Source of the DNA: Candidatus Altimarinota bacterium
GTDB taxonomy: Bacteria; Patescibacteriota; Gracilibacteria; BD1-5; UBA6164
DNA: 64,000 bases
Assembly: GCA_013368515.1 (NCBI GenBank)
Contig: JABWCI010000005.1
Location: 1-64,000 of the forward strand
Direction of reading: 5' to 3'
Shown piece after piece: positions 22,348-33,675 of this stretch. Each line of letters begins with the position of its first letter. Position 1 is the first letter of the stretch. The position numbers and the translations under genes are program-made. The notes beneath the pieces are model-generated. The model was not told where the DNA came from and searched no databases. It saw nothing but the letters and a program-made list of their open reading frames with translations.

Positions 22348-24786
22348 ATGAGTTTAAAAGTATTTGAAATACTAGTTGATAAAAATAATATCAAATGACC
22401 ATGAGTCTTTGAACATATTCTTATCATACTTCATAGAGTTTTTGAAGATTTTTCCAAAAAAAATCCTGAAAATCAAGTTGCTTTTTCTTTTGAAATAACA
22501 AAAGTAGGTAATAGAATCAGGTTTTTTGTGGTTTCTCCAAAAAAATATGCAAATTTTCTTTCAAATCAAATCTATGCTCATTACAATGATGTAGAAATAC
22601 AAGAAGTTTGAGATTATCTTTCAAATATACCATCTTCAAAAGTACAAATCTGAAAAGTTTCTCTAAAAAAACATTATCTATTTCCTATAAAAAGTTTTAC
22701 TCAAATCCAAGAAGAGGCAAGTCGTGATATGGTTGATCCCTTTTCAAGTATAACTTCAGCATTATCAAAATCTGGTAAATATACACTAAATACTTTTCAA
22801 ATCAATTTTACTCCAGTAAAAGACTCTTTTTGGAAAAATGATAGTGAAAAAATCATAAAAATAATTACATCAAAATCACCAGATTTTATAAAAAAAATCT
22901 TACTTAGCAAATATTTAATATTATTAAAAGTTTTGTCTTTTCCGTTTATTTTATTTTGAAAAATAGTTAAATTATTTTTAAAAAGAGATGAAGAAGATTC
23001 TAGTGAAGAAACAGAAAAAAAAGAAGATGAAGTTGCTGAATATTTTAAAACAAAACTTAGTCTTTCAGGTTTTAATACAAGTATAAATATAATACATGCT
23101 TGAGAAGATAAGATAGAAGCAAATGCTAGTATAAAAGAAATAAGTTCTACATTGGGGATATTCTCTTATTTTTGAGCTAATTCTTTTTTTTTAGATTCTA
23201 TAGTTTCAGGGGAAGAATATTTTGAAATAGTAAAAAATAGAAAAGTTGTTTGAAATAATATACTTTCTACAAATGAATTATCAGGACTTGTTCATTTACC
23301 TACAAGTTATGTAAAAACTCCTCAAATAAATTGGGTTTCTTCTCGTGCTTTTGAACCGCCTTCAAATTTGCCAATTATAGATCCAGATTTAAATGATAAT
23401 ACTTCTGTAGAAAATGATTTAACTCCTATTTGAAAAACAAATTTTAGATGAACTAATATGAGTTTTGGTATAGGTCCAAATGATAGAAGAAGACATATGT
23501 ATATCTTGTGAAAAACAGGTATGTGAAAATCTACTCTTTTAGAAAATATGATTATTGATGATATAAGAAAAGGTAGATGAGTTGCAGTTATTGATCCGCA
23601 TGGTGATTTAGCCGAAGCTGTTATTGGTTTTATACCAAAATCTAGAACAAATCAAACTATTATATTTGACCCAAGTGATACTTCTTGGCCTATTGCTTTC
23701 AATATGCTTGAAGATATAAGTCCAGAACATAGACCACTTGTTGCATCTTGACTTGTATGAATATTTAAGAAAATATTTTGAGATTCTTGGTGACCAAGAC
23801 TTGAACATATACTTAGAAATACAATATTAGCATTACTTGAATATCCAAACTCAACACTTATTTCTATACCACTTATGCTAACAAGAGAAGTATTTAGAAA
23901 TAAAGTTGTTTCAAAGATAAAAGATCCAGTTGTAAAAAATTTTTGGACATGAGAGTTTGCAAAAATGGCTCCAAATCAAAGAAGTGAAGCGGTTTGACCA
24001 ATACTTAATAAAGTATGACAATTTCTTTCTAGTTCTATATTGAGAAATGTTTTATGACAACCAAAAAATAGTTTTTCTCTAAGATGGGCTATGGATAACA
24101 ATAAAATAGTTATAGTAAATCTTTCAAAAGGTAAAATCTGAGAAGATGCTTCTGCACTTTTATGAGCTATGCTTGTAACAAAATTTCAAATGGAAGCTAT
24201 GAGTAGAGCAGATATTTCAGAAGATAAAAGAGTTGATTTTTATCTTTATGTAGATGAATTTCAAAATTTTGCTACTGATAGTTTTGCTACTATTTTGAGT
24301 GAAGCAAGAAAATATAAACTTAATCTTGTAATGGCAAATCAATATATAGACCAAATGCAAGAAAGTGTAAGATGAGCAGTTTTTTGAAATGTTTGAAGTA
24401 TAGTTTCATTTCAAGTTGGTTATCATGATGCAACTATCTTGAAAGAAGTTTTAACTTGAGAGATATTAGAAGACGATTTGATGAATCTAAAAAAATACAA
24501 CATCTATACAAAACAATTGATTGATGGTATGCCAAGTAGAGTTTTTTCTGCTAGTACTTTTCCTCCAAACAAAAAACATGATGAAGTTTTTTCAAAAAGA
24601 TATGAAAAAATACTTCAAGTTTCTCGTGAAAAATATAGTAAACCTAGGAAACAAATAGAAGAAAAAATATATAAAACAATAGAAGATATCGATATTCAAG
24701 AGCAAGCTTTAGAGAAAAAAAGATTAGAAATAAAAGAAAAAGAAAAACAAGATAAGGCTATGAAAAATAAAAAAGAAGACCAATAG
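22348..24786 (+). CDS. TraG/TraD/HerA-like membrane-associated DNA-translocase ATPase
   Basis: An 812-residue P-loop ATPase. About 370 residues of N-terminal sequence contain one hydrophobic stretch near 200 (LSFPFILFGKIVKLF). Walker A is ILGKTGMGKST, followed by GVAVIDPHGDL; Walker B is FYLYVDEFQNF, with a C-terminal ATPase segment SEARKYKLNLVMANQY. It ends in a charged coil. Such stand-alone type IV secretion coupling-protein-like ATPases are frequent in CPR genomes; no conjugation genes adjoin it, so its cargo is unknown. Confidence 0.82.
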
Positions 24787-24797
24787 TCTTCTTTTTT
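24769..24797. terminator. Bidirectional terminator at 24.8 kb
   Basis: AAAAAAGAAGAC / GTCTTCTTTTTT, 12-bp stem with a short loop; it overlaps the stop codons of both flanking convergent genes. Confidence 0.85.
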
Positions 24798-25257
24798 ATT
24801 TTAATAAATTCTTTGTTTTTCATAAATAAGATCTAGAGTTTTGGTAATTTTTAAATATTGCATTATCTAGTTCTTTAAATGAATTGTTTTTTTCTTTTAC
24901 ACTAAGATATTCAAACATCTTATTTGAGTGATATACAAATAGGTTAAAATTATCAACTATTCCATTCATAGTATAATAGTCTATTTCATTATTTTTGTAT
25001 TTTCTTAAAAATTCATTTTTAAGTAATCTTTCGGCACTTCTAAAATTGTTATATAGATTTTGAGAATTATTGTTTATAAAATATATATTTCTTATCTCAT
25101 TTATTTCAAATTTATACTCCTCAATTCAGTAGCTTAAATCTAGAATTTGTTCTAGATATCATTCTATATTTTCATTTCAATAATAATTTGCATTTGAATA
25201 ATTATTTATTGAAAAAAATGTAAATATTGCTATAATAAGATAAACTAATTTTTTCAT
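24796..25257 (-). CDS. Secreted hypothetical protein
   Basis: A 153-residue protein with a signal peptide (KKLVYLIIAIFTFFSINNYSNA). The mature part is helical and rich in Asn, Tyr and Glu (ENIEGYLEQILDLSYGIEEYK; LLKNEFLRKYKNNEIDYY). I do not recognise a family. It resembles in style the secreted protein at 52214. Confidence 0.65.
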
Positions 25258-25306
25258 TTTAAGTTAGTTACTTTTAAACTATATATTTATAATTAAGATT
25301 TATAAA

Positions 25307-25984
25307 ATGTCAAATGATTTATATGAAGTTTTATGAGTAAATAAAAATTCGACTCCAGAAGAAATAAAAAAGGCTTATAGAAAAAAAGCTATGCAATATC
25401 ATCCTGATAGAAATCCTTGAGATAAATCAAGTGAAGAAATGTTTAAAAAGGTAAATGCTGCTTATGAAACACTTTCTGATGAAAGTAAAAGAAAACAGTA
25501 CGATATGTTTTGAACTACTTCTTCTAGTGGTTTTTGATGATGAAGTCCTTTTTGAAATTCTTCTTTTAGTTGATTTGAAGATATATTTTCAAATATGTGA
25601 TGATGAGGTAGAAGCTCTTGATTTGATTTTAACTTTGAAGATTTGTTTGGTTCAATGTGATGAGGTTCGAGTAAGAGAAAAAATTCATATCAAAACGAAG
25701 ATATAAAAGAAACATTAGATTTTGAAAAAACATATGAAGTTCCTATTTTTGATCTTATTTTGGGTTGTAAAATAGAAGTAACTTGAGTTTATGGTCAAAA
25801 AGCTAGTTTAAAAATACCTTCTGGTACAAAACCATGAACAAAGTTTAGAGTTAAAGATTTTTGAAAAAGTGAGTGAATTAAAAAATGAAATCTTATTGTA
25901 AAAATAGATGCACTTATGCCAAAAAATATAAGTGATGTTGATTTACAAATGCTCAAAGTTATAAGGGAAAATGTAGGTTATTAA
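25307..25984 (+). CDS. dnaJ: DnaJ-family co-chaperone (no zinc finger)
   Basis: A 225-residue Hsp40. The J domain (residues 1-70) has LYEVLGVNKNSTPEEIKKAY and the HPD motif (QYHPDRNPGD). A Gly/Phe-rich linker follows in which several glycines are consecutive TGA codons. The C-terminal substrate-binding part is short (KASLKIPSGTKPGTKFRVK) and the CxxCxGxG zinc region is absent, so it is class B or a CbpA-like type. No CIRCE element is seen upstream although hrcA is in the window. Confidence 0.9.
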
Positions 25985-25996
25985 TTAAAAATAAAA

Positions 25997-26020
25997 TATT
26001 TACTTAGTAAATACTTTTTT
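25997..26020 (+). terminator. Terminator after dnaJ
   Basis: TATTTAC / GTAAATA stem with loop TTA, then C and six T residues. Confidence 0.7.
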
Positions 26021-26078
26021 ATTTTTTAAAATATAAAAATTTCTTATAATTTTTATATTAATTCATAAATTTATTTTT

Positions 26079-26756
26079 ATGCTAAAAAAAGCTTTTACAT
26101 TGGTAGAGTTGATAGTTGTAATGACTCTTATAGTTATACTTTCTAGTATATGATTTTTTTCATATCTACAATATACAGAATGAACTAGAGATACTAGTAG
26201 GGTTCATCAACTACAAATAATATGAGATGGTATAGATTTAGCACTTTCAAAATGAATAAAATTAACTCCGGAATCAGCTATAGTAGTAAATGTTGAATGA
26301 GAAAAATATTCTACTCAATGACTTGCTTGAAAAGAGATACTTTGAAAAATTAAATATGTTTCAGATTGATTAGATCCAAAGACAAAAGAATTATTTACTT
26401 TTTCTCTTTGAGCAAACAATAAAGAGTATGATATGCTTACAGCTTTAGATAATCCTAATAATTCACCTAAAAAACAACTTATTAATTCATTTGTTTCTGA
26501 CTCAAATTGAAGAATACCATATGTTTATTGAAAAAATACAGTTTGAATATTTGTTGATTCAAATTATGTACCACTTAATAAGATACTAAATTGAACTCTA
26601 GATATAGATTGTGATACAACAAATAATTGATATAAACTTATATTTGAAAACTGATTGATATTGGATCCAATTACTTGGCAAAATCAATTTGAATATTGAC
26701 CATGTTATGTTGAAGATTTAACTAGTATTATTCCTACGCCACCTCCTTCTCCGTAA
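26079..26756 (+). CDS. Prepilin domain of a pilin-LRR protein (N-terminal part)
   Basis: A 225-residue prepilin: leader MLKK, motif AFTLVELIVVMTLIVILSS with Glu5, one hydrophobic helix. The globular part is like that of the 27457 gene (repeated GKKYSTQ, FSLGANNKEYDMLTAL). It ends in a Pro-rich stretch (PTPPPSP) at a TAA. The leucine-rich sequence continues directly in the -1 frame with no start codon of its own, so I read this as the first half of one broken or frameshifted gene. Confidence 0.75.
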
Positions 26757-27358
26757 ATATTGTTTATACTGATTTATCATCTCTACTTTCTTGAGAGTGT
26801 AACATTTCATGACCAACATTTACTGCAAATTTCAACTCTAATACTTGAGTTTATAATTGAGATCTAATTTGTAACTGAGCATGAATAGATGATACTGAAT
26901 TGCAATTTTTTATTATATTTAGGAGAATAAATTGAACATTTGATTTGAGTTCAAATCTTATAACAAATGTTAATCCACTTGTAAATTTGGAGGGAGTTAC
27001 TTGAGATTTTAGATTAAATGATAATTCTCTTAGAACATTAAATCTTTCAAATAATAATATAAGTAATCTTGACCAATTGTTTAATCTAAATAATTTGGTT
27101 CACTTAAATCTTTCAAATAACAACATAACAAGTATTTATTGAATTAGACAAAAAAATAATTTGGATTATCTAAATATATCTTGAAATCCTAATATAACAG
27201 ACTTATCTTATTTAAATTATTCTTCAAGTTCAAAAACTTTACAATTATATACTAGAAATTATAGTGTAAAAATTAATTCTGTTTCTATTTGTAATAACCG
27301 GACTATACTTGATCAAAATGCAACTACATATCCTAATAAATCTTTAATCTGTAATTAA
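26757..27358 (+). pseudogene. Leucine-rich-repeat C-terminal part, out of frame with the pilin
   Basis: Open in the frame one base before that of the pilin. It encodes about 200 residues with typical LRRs: LRTLNLSNNNISNLDQLFN, LVHLNLSNNNITSI, LDYLNISGNPNITDLSYL, flanked by Cys caps (SGECNISGP; SLICN). No ATG, GTG or TTG opens it. A single-base insertion near 26750 would restore a pilin-linker-LRR fusion like the neighbouring delta-60 fusion. A sequencing indel, a real mutation or phase variation are all possible. Confidence 0.7.
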
Positions 27359-27365
27359 ATATTTT

Positions 27366-27399
27366 AAAAACCATTTTACTTATTTGTAAAGTGATTTTT
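27366..27399 (+). terminator. Terminator after the LRR part
   Basis: An imperfect 14-bp hairpin with one wobble and one mismatch, then T residues. Confidence 0.6.
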
Positions 27400-27456
27400 C
27401 TTTTGTTTTACTTCAAAATATTTTATAATTAATAGGTTATATCTTTATTTATTTTT

Positions 27457-29265
27457 ATGATAAAAAAAGCTTTTACATTAGTTGAATTAATAGTTGTTAT
27501 AGCTGTAATAGCTATAGTTTCTTCTGTTTGAATTTTTACTTTTTCTGAATATATGTCAGAGGTTAGAGATGCAAATAGAATAACTCAAATAAACAATTTG
27601 AGAGATTGAATTGCACTTAAAATTAATTCAGGTTTACTTTTAAAGCCAGAGTGAGCTATAGAAGTACAAAGTAATTGAGATAAAAAATTATTTCAATGAT
27701 ATTTTTGACCTAGTTTAATAAAAAAAGTTGAATATTCTATGGATTGAATAGATCCAAAAGATAAAAGTTATTTTACTTATTCATTATCTGCAAATTGAAA
27801 ATATTTTCAATTAATGGCTTTTTTAGAAGAAGAAGAAAGTTATTTATGAGTATGATATGAAAATATACTTATAAAAGATAATAGAGGTAGAATTCCATAT
27901 ATAGTTTGAAGTAAAGAGATAGGGATATTTTTTAATGATAATGTTGTTCCTATACATGAATATGCCTCATCTCCTTTAAATATTACATCTATAACTGCAG
28001 ATGTTTATAATGTAGTTTTAAGAAATGATAGAATAGTTACATCTACATGATGAACTCTTTTTGCTCAAATGAATAATGTTGTTGCAAATTATGGTAACAA
28101 TGTTTATTGATGTGCAAAACAAATTTATAATTATGCAAATTATTATATTTGAAATCCAACTATTTCAAATACTCCACGGCAAAATGTAAATTCTAGTGCT
28201 CCTTGTTATTTTTCATGTAAATCATGATTTACATGGAATACTGATTTATGTTTTAATAACATATCTATAAATGGTCAAGTAAGAGATGTAAAAGTTCAAA
28301 GTGATGGTAAAGTTTTGATAGGTTGAAATTTTACAACAGTATGATGAGTATCAAGAAATAGGATAGCTAGATTAAATAGTGATTGAACTTTAGATACTAG
28401 TTTCAATGCAAATGTATGAAATAATTCTGTACTTGATATAGAAATACAAAGTGATGGTAAGATTTTGATAGGTTGAAATTTTACAACAGTATGATGAACA
28501 ACAAGAAATAGGATAGCTAGATTAAATAGTGATTGAACTTTAGATACTAGTTTTAATCCAAATGTAAATAATATAGTTTATGATATAGAAATACAAAGTG
28601 AAGGTGAAATAGTTATTTGAGGTACTTTTACAACAGTATGATGAAAAACAAGAAATAGGATAGCTAGATTAAATGAAAATGGTAGTTTAGATACATGATT
28701 TAATCCAAATTCAAATTCTAATATCTATGTTATAGAAATACAAAATGATTGAAAAATACTGGTTTGATGAACATTTGGTAGTATATGAGGTCAAACTCGT
28801 AATAGAATAGCTAGGTTAAATACAAACTGAACAGCAGATAGTTTTAATCCAAATAGTAATTGAAGTATTTGGGCTGTATTACTACAAAGTGATTGAAAAG
28901 TTATTTTATGATGAACTTTTACAAGTATGTGATGACAAACTCGTACTAGACTTGCAAGAGTAAATAATGATGGGACATTAGATACTAGTTTTAATATAAA
29001 TATAAATTCAAGTATTTATACTTTAAAATTACAAAGTGATTGAAAAATAATTATATGATGAAATTTTACAATAGTATGATGATCAACAAGAAATAGTATT
29101 GCTAGATTAAATACAAATTGAACTTTAGATACTTCTTATAATCCAAATGCAAATTCAACAGTATATAGAATTAATATAGATAGTTTATGAAATCATCTAT
29201 TTGGTTGAACATTTACAAGTATAGATTGAATTTCAAAAGAGAGATTTGGTTTATATAGTGAATAA
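27457..29265 (+). CDS. Prepilin fused to a seven-repeat delta-60 (beta-propeller) domain
   Basis: A 602-residue protein. Residues 1-25 are a prepilin signal (MIKKAFTLVELIVVIAVIAI). A pilin head follows, then a Cys-containing neck (CKSGFTWNTDLC). From about residue 275 seven repeats of about 47 residues occur (SDGKVLIGGNFTTVGG, then RNRIARLNSDGTLDTSF), the delta-60/DUF5122 pattern. Repeats 1 and 2 are almost identical in DNA; the last is degenerate. Seven such repeats suggest one closed seven-bladed propeller shown at a pilus tip or along the fibre. Confidence 0.82.
28279..29262 (+). repeat. Seven tandem coding repeats (delta-60)
   Basis: Units of about 140 bases inside the 27457 gene. The first two units share long stretches of identical DNA, suggesting recent duplication; units 4-7 have diverged. 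The two glycines of GGN and VGG are nearly always TGA. Confidence 0.8.
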
Positions 29266-29270
29266 AAATA

Positions 29271-29304
29271 AAAAAGAATTAGATTTGCTCTAATTCTTTT
29301 TTTT
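29271..29304. terminator. Bidirectional terminator between the delta-60 pilin and recO
   Basis: A 13-bp stem (AAAAAGAATTAGA / TCTAATTCTTTTT) that includes the minus-strand stop codon. Confidence 0.8.
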
Positions 29305-29863
29305 GTTCTTCATTTATTCAAGTTAGTTTCAGTATATTTTCTATCTTTGAATTACTTATAAATTTAAGTATTTTTCTTATTATCTCATCATTGTGATTTA
29401 TATTTAGTATTCAAATAAGTGATTTTATTTTTATTTTTGTTAATATAAGTTTTATTTCATCTATATTTTCTTTCTCATTTATTATTTCTATTATTTCATA
29501 GATCTCTTCAAAAGCCACTCATTCGGGTATTTCTCTGTAAATAAGAGCAATTATCTCTAGATATTTATTTATCTCATAAAAGTTTTTATCTTTATTTATA
29601 TTAAATTCATTTTTGATTTTAATATTTTTTATCTTGTGAATCTTTGATTTCTCACTTGTTATTATTTCAAAATTTATATTGTATCATATATCTAAACTTT
29701 TTTCTGTTTTACTATATTTTTTGCTTGCTTTTATTTTTCAATATGTTTTTGTAAAAAGGGTATACAAAAACTCTTTATCATTTTTCTTTGTAAAGCTATC
29801 ATCGTTTATTTTGAGAGTTTTTTCTATTTTTAAAACTATTGCTTTGTCTTTGAATATGCTCAA
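29279..29863 (-). CDS. recO: DNA repair protein RecO (TTG start likely)
   Basis: RecFOR-pathway mediator that loads RecA on SSB-coated DNA. The N-terminal OB fold shows the RecO pattern KDKAIVLKIEK ... YTLFTKTYGKIKASKKYSK. The rest is helical (LEIIALIYREIPEG). No Cys4 zinc site is visible. There is no ATG in this frame; I chose TTG at 29863 (LSIFKDKAIVL), which fits family length (194 residues). The frame stays open to a TTG at 29950, but that start would overlap the divergent gene at 29945. Confidence 0.7.
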
Positions 29864-29944
29864 TTTTAAAAAATTAGTAAATAAATATTGAAATATAAAA
29901 AATATAGTATATAATATTTGCAATTTAATTTTTTTCAATAATTT

Positions 29945-30343
29945 ATGCAAGAAATAAATCTAAGCGAAAAACAAGTGGACGAGTTGATATTATCTCTTAT
30001 TGTTTCACATTCTAGCGAAGTAGAAGTAGATGAAACTACATTTTTAGATTTACTTAAACATAGTTTATCTCTTAATACTATGGAAAAAAAGAGAGTAATA
30101 GATGCTGTCCCAACTCTTAGTCAATTTCAATTTGATGAATTGTCTAAAGTTTTTACTGAAGAAAGAGATAAGTTTAGAGAACTTGCAAAAGAACATCCAG
30201 AAGATATTAAAAAACTTGTTGCAAAACAACAAAAAGAATGGTTAGAACTTTGAGATTTATATCAAGCTGAAATGCAAGCAAAACAAAAAGAATCTCAAGA
30301 TCAAAATAAAATTGATGATATTAAAGCTTCACTTTGATTATAA
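29945..30343 (+). CDS. Conserved-looking hypothetical protein
   Basis: A 132-residue soluble helical protein (INLSEKQVDELILSLIVSH; LSKVFTEERDKFRELAKEH), without membrane helices or motifs I know. A charged coil at the end (KQKESQDQNKIDDIKASLGL) ends in TGA-Leu-TAA. It sits 3 bases before the RluA-family gene and is likely in its operon. Confidence 0.7.
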
Positions 30344-30346
30344 TTT

Positions 30347-31276
30347 ATGTTATATAATTTTTGTATATTATCCGATAAACAAGTAAGAGTAGATATTTAT
30401 TTATCTGCTCTTTTTCAAGATTTTTCAAGAAGTTATATACAAAAGATGATTGATAAATGACAAGTTAGTGTAAATTCAAAAATCATAAATAAAAATCTCA
30501 AAATAAAACCAAGAGATGAGATAAATATAACTATCATAAATGAATCAATCGAAGTAAAACCACAAGATATGAATTTAGATATCATATATGAAGATGAAAA
30601 TTTACTTATAATAAATAAAGATCCATTTTTAAATGTACATCCTGTACCTTGAGAAGATGGAAATAAAAACACTCTTGTAAATGGTATATTGCATCATTGT
30701 AAATGAGCATTACCTTGTATATCTTGAGTAGAAAGACCTGGTATAGTTCATAGGCTCGATAAAGATACTTCATGAATTATTTTGATTGCAAAAACAGATT
30801 TTATGATGAGTTATCTATCAGGTATCATAAAAGATAGGGAAATAACAAAAAATTATATTGCAATTGTAAATGGTATAGTTAAAGATAATGATTTCAAAAT
30901 AGAAAGCTTTATAGGTCGTGATCCAAATGATAGACTCAAGATGACTACAAAAAACCCACTTAATCCAAAACTAGCTATAAGTTATGGTAGTCTGATTTGA
31001 TACATAGATAATAAATATAGTGTTTTAAAAATAAATATAAAAACTTGAAGAACTCATCAAATCAGAGTACATTTATCTAGTATCTGATATCCAATCATAG
31101 GAGATAAAGTTTATGGTATAAAATCTATAAATGAAGAAGTTTTTAAAAAGTATTGACTACAAAGACAAGCACTTCATGCTTATGAACTAGATTTTAATTT
31201 ATACTCTAAAAAAGTTAGTTTTAAAGCAAATTTAAAAGAAGATATGCAAAAAATAGTTTGAGATTTAATTTTTTAA
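30347..31276 (+). CDS. RluA-family 23S rRNA pseudouridine synthase (RluD-like)
   Basis: Makes pseudouridine in large-subunit rRNA. The 309-residue product has an N-terminal S4-like domain (SRSYIQKMIDKGQVSVN), and the catalytic motif GIVHRLDKDTSGIILIAKT with the essential Asp. GRTHQIRVHLSSIGYPIIGD follows as in the family. Which uridines it modifies cannot be told from sequence alone. A lipoprotein gene starts 9 bases after it. Confidence 0.9.
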
Positions 31277-31285
31277 TTTTATTTT

Positions 31286-31483
31286 ATGAAAAAAATATTT
31301 TTAATAATTTTTGTTTTATTTTCACTTACTTCTTGTGGTGAAGATTTCAAAGAAGCATGAGTTATAATGGATGATTATGCAGATACTCTTGAAACTTCTA
31401 TAACAGATTCAAAAGAAGTTAGAGATTTGATGAATCAAAATACTTCTGATTTAAAAAATGCAATTGATGCCGCGAAACAATAA
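31286..31483 (+). CDS. Small putative lipoprotein
   Basis: A 65-residue protein with a lipoprotein signal: MKKIFLIIFVLFSLTSCG, where LTSC is the lipobox. The mature part is one acidic helix (DDYADTLETSITDSKEVRDL). Function unknown. It was short enough to be overlooked, but its spacing, signal peptide and terminator support it. Confidence 0.65.
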
Positions 31484-31511
31484 AAAAAAGAGTTTTTAAA
31501 CTCTTTTTTTT
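31482..31511. terminator. Bidirectional terminator, lipoprotein gene/hrcA
   Basis: A 14-bp stem (AAAAAAAAGAGTTT and complement) with loop TT; it overlaps both stop codons. Confidence 0.85.
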
Positions 31512-32202
31512 ATTTGATTATACCATTTACAGCACTTATATTGAAACTATAATTCATCTTTAAACTTCAAATTAATCATATATAACAGACTTCTCAAGCT
31601 ATGACAATTTGTTTTAATATGATAGTATAATCTTTTAAAAATGGTAATATATTTTCTTCTCATATAAATACATTTAGAGAACCACTTATTGGAAAATTTT
31701 GTATAAACTTTATGAAATTTTCTTTGTCTTCAAGCATTTTTATTATTGAAAATATTGAATCTCATAACCTTTTATAATTTTTTTCAAGAAATACTCATGT
31801 TCAAGAATAATTCATAACATTTTTTGAAGGTACTAGGAAAAATGCTATTTCTCAAGTATTTTTTGATAAATCATAAGATATACTATTTGCAAAATCCCAT
31901 ATATTGTTTATGTTATGTTTATTAGAGCTATTATCACTATTTAAAAAGTGTTCTGGTGTTTGTTGCATCAGATAATTTACAAAAGCTCTCAATCACTTTG
32001 AAGTAGGTAATCTACCAGCAGAATTATATGGTTGATACACAAGTTCTAGCTCTTCAAGTCTAGCCATATCATTTCTAACAGTAGCACTAGATACTCATAA
32101 ATCATATTTTTGTAATAAAAGTTTACTTCATAAAACTTCTCAAGTTTCTAGATATTCTAAAACTATGATTTTAAGTATTTCTATATTTCTATTTGTAAGC
32201 AT
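31510..32202 (-). CDS. hrcA: Heat-inducible transcription repressor HrcA
   Basis: Represses chaperone operons by binding CIRCE. The 230-residue product has the N-terminal winged helix ([40 protein letters not shown]) and the hallmark [19 protein letters not shown]. It is shorter than the usual 330-350 residues; the middle dimerisation domain appears reduced. The final IAGEVCYIGLIGSLKMNYS matches the family's closing GVIGPTRM region. It lies 2 bases after a glycosyltransferase gene. I saw no CIRCE palindrome in the window. Confidence 0.87.
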
Positions 32203-32204
32203 AA

Positions 32205-33293
32205 TTATTTTATTATTTCTAATAAATCTCTAGCAGAATTTTCTTTTGTATATTTGTTTTTTATTTCTTCATAATCAGGGTTTGTTTTATATACTTCGTT
32301 TTCTAAGTATTTTTTTGTATTTTCAAATATACTATTAACAGAAATAGGTGAGAAATAAGTCAATCTATCTCAGAAAATATTTCTTATATTTTTTAGGTCA
32401 GAAGATATTATATTGCTCCCAAAATAAAGTGGTTCGCTTAATCTAAAAGGAAATGGTTCATAAAAACTAGGAAATATAACTCACAAACTCTCACTATAAA
32501 GATATTTTTTATGACTTAATCATACATCTCATAAAAAATAGATATTTTTTTCCATCTTGTTTTCCAAGATTATATTTCTTAGATTTATGTTTGTAGATAT
32601 ATTGTTTCATAAAAAAACTAAATCTATATTGTGTCATGATTCTCTTATTCTTTTCAGAACTAGTATAAGTTTTTCATAATTTTTTTCTATTGAATCTCAT
32701 CAAGAATAAATCAAATAATCATTATTTAATGAATATTTTGTTTTTATGTTTATATTTATTTCATCTAGATTATCATTTACTTTTATTATTTGATCTCACT
32801 CAGGGAAAAATCAATTTATTATGTGTATACTAGATTCTTTTATATCAAATTTTTCTATCAATTCATTTTTTGTATTTTGATCAAGACAAACTATTTTATG
32901 CGATTTTTTTAGGTTTTTATTCATCAAAAATAAGTATTTGTATTTTTCAAAATAAGAAGAAAAATTCATATAATATATATCTTTAAGTCATGAAACTATA
33001 GTTATATATTCTCATTTATATCTTGTTGGTTTGAAGTGGTTGAAAAAAATCATCAGATTATTTTCATCTTTTTTAAATATTTTTAATAATTCAAATTGTT
33101 CATTTAAGCTTCAATTTTTTATATTAACCTTTTTTATATTACAATTTTCAATATTTAATTCATCTATAAAATCAACTACATAGATTATATATTCATTATC
33201 TTTATTTTGTTTTATAAATGTTTTAACAAGCTGTATTGCAAATCTAGAATAAAGCTCATTTTTTACAAATCTTAAATCGATTCAAATTTTCAT
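32205..33293 (-). CDS. Glycosyltransferase, GT4-like (family 1 fold)
   Basis: A 362-residue GT-B enzyme. The N-terminus MKIGIDLRFVKNELYSR matches GT4 proteins; the acceptor half includes YKGEYITIVSGLKDIYYMN. The C-terminal nucleotide-sugar domain has LIYSGGDSIEKNYEKLI, NIYFLGDVGLSHKKYLYSES and the ESLGVIFPSFYEPF segment with its catalytic-region Glu. The substrate is unknown. It lies directly upstream of hrcA on the same strand. Confidence 0.82.
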
Positions 33294-33367
33294 TTTTTTT
33301 AAATTATTTTTATATTTTTGTATTTTTTTATATTATATACTAAAAGTTAATTTTTAAAAAATTTTTT

Positions 33368-33631
33368 ATGAATTTAATTGAATTTATAGATAAAAAAGAA
33401 AATATTTGATACTTAAAAATAAAAGTTATTCCAAATAGTGATAAAACAGAGATAGTTTGACTTATGGATGACTGAGTTTTAAAGATTAAATCAAGATGAG
33501 TTCCTGAAAATGGTAAAGTAAATCTAGAAATAATTGATTTTATTTCTAAAAATATAAAAATAAATAAAAAATTTATACAGATAATTTCTTGAGAAACAAG
33601 TAGAAATAAACTAATCAAAATTGCTTTTTAG
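33368..33631 (+). CDS. DUF167 (YggU) family protein
   Basis: An 87-residue protein with the family pattern LKIKVIPNSDKTEIVG, then LKIKSRGVPENGKVN and ISGETSRNKLIKI. The function of this family is not established. It is the first gene of a short rightward run. Confidence 0.82.
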
Positions 33632-33675
33632 ATTTTTATATCTATAATTTCTTTAATAAAAATTAACTTAAAAAT

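Noticed and set aside
28279-29262. Regular tandem repeats as a CRISPR array
   Set aside because: Units of about 140 bases stay in frame and encode delta-60 repeats; there are no unique spacers.
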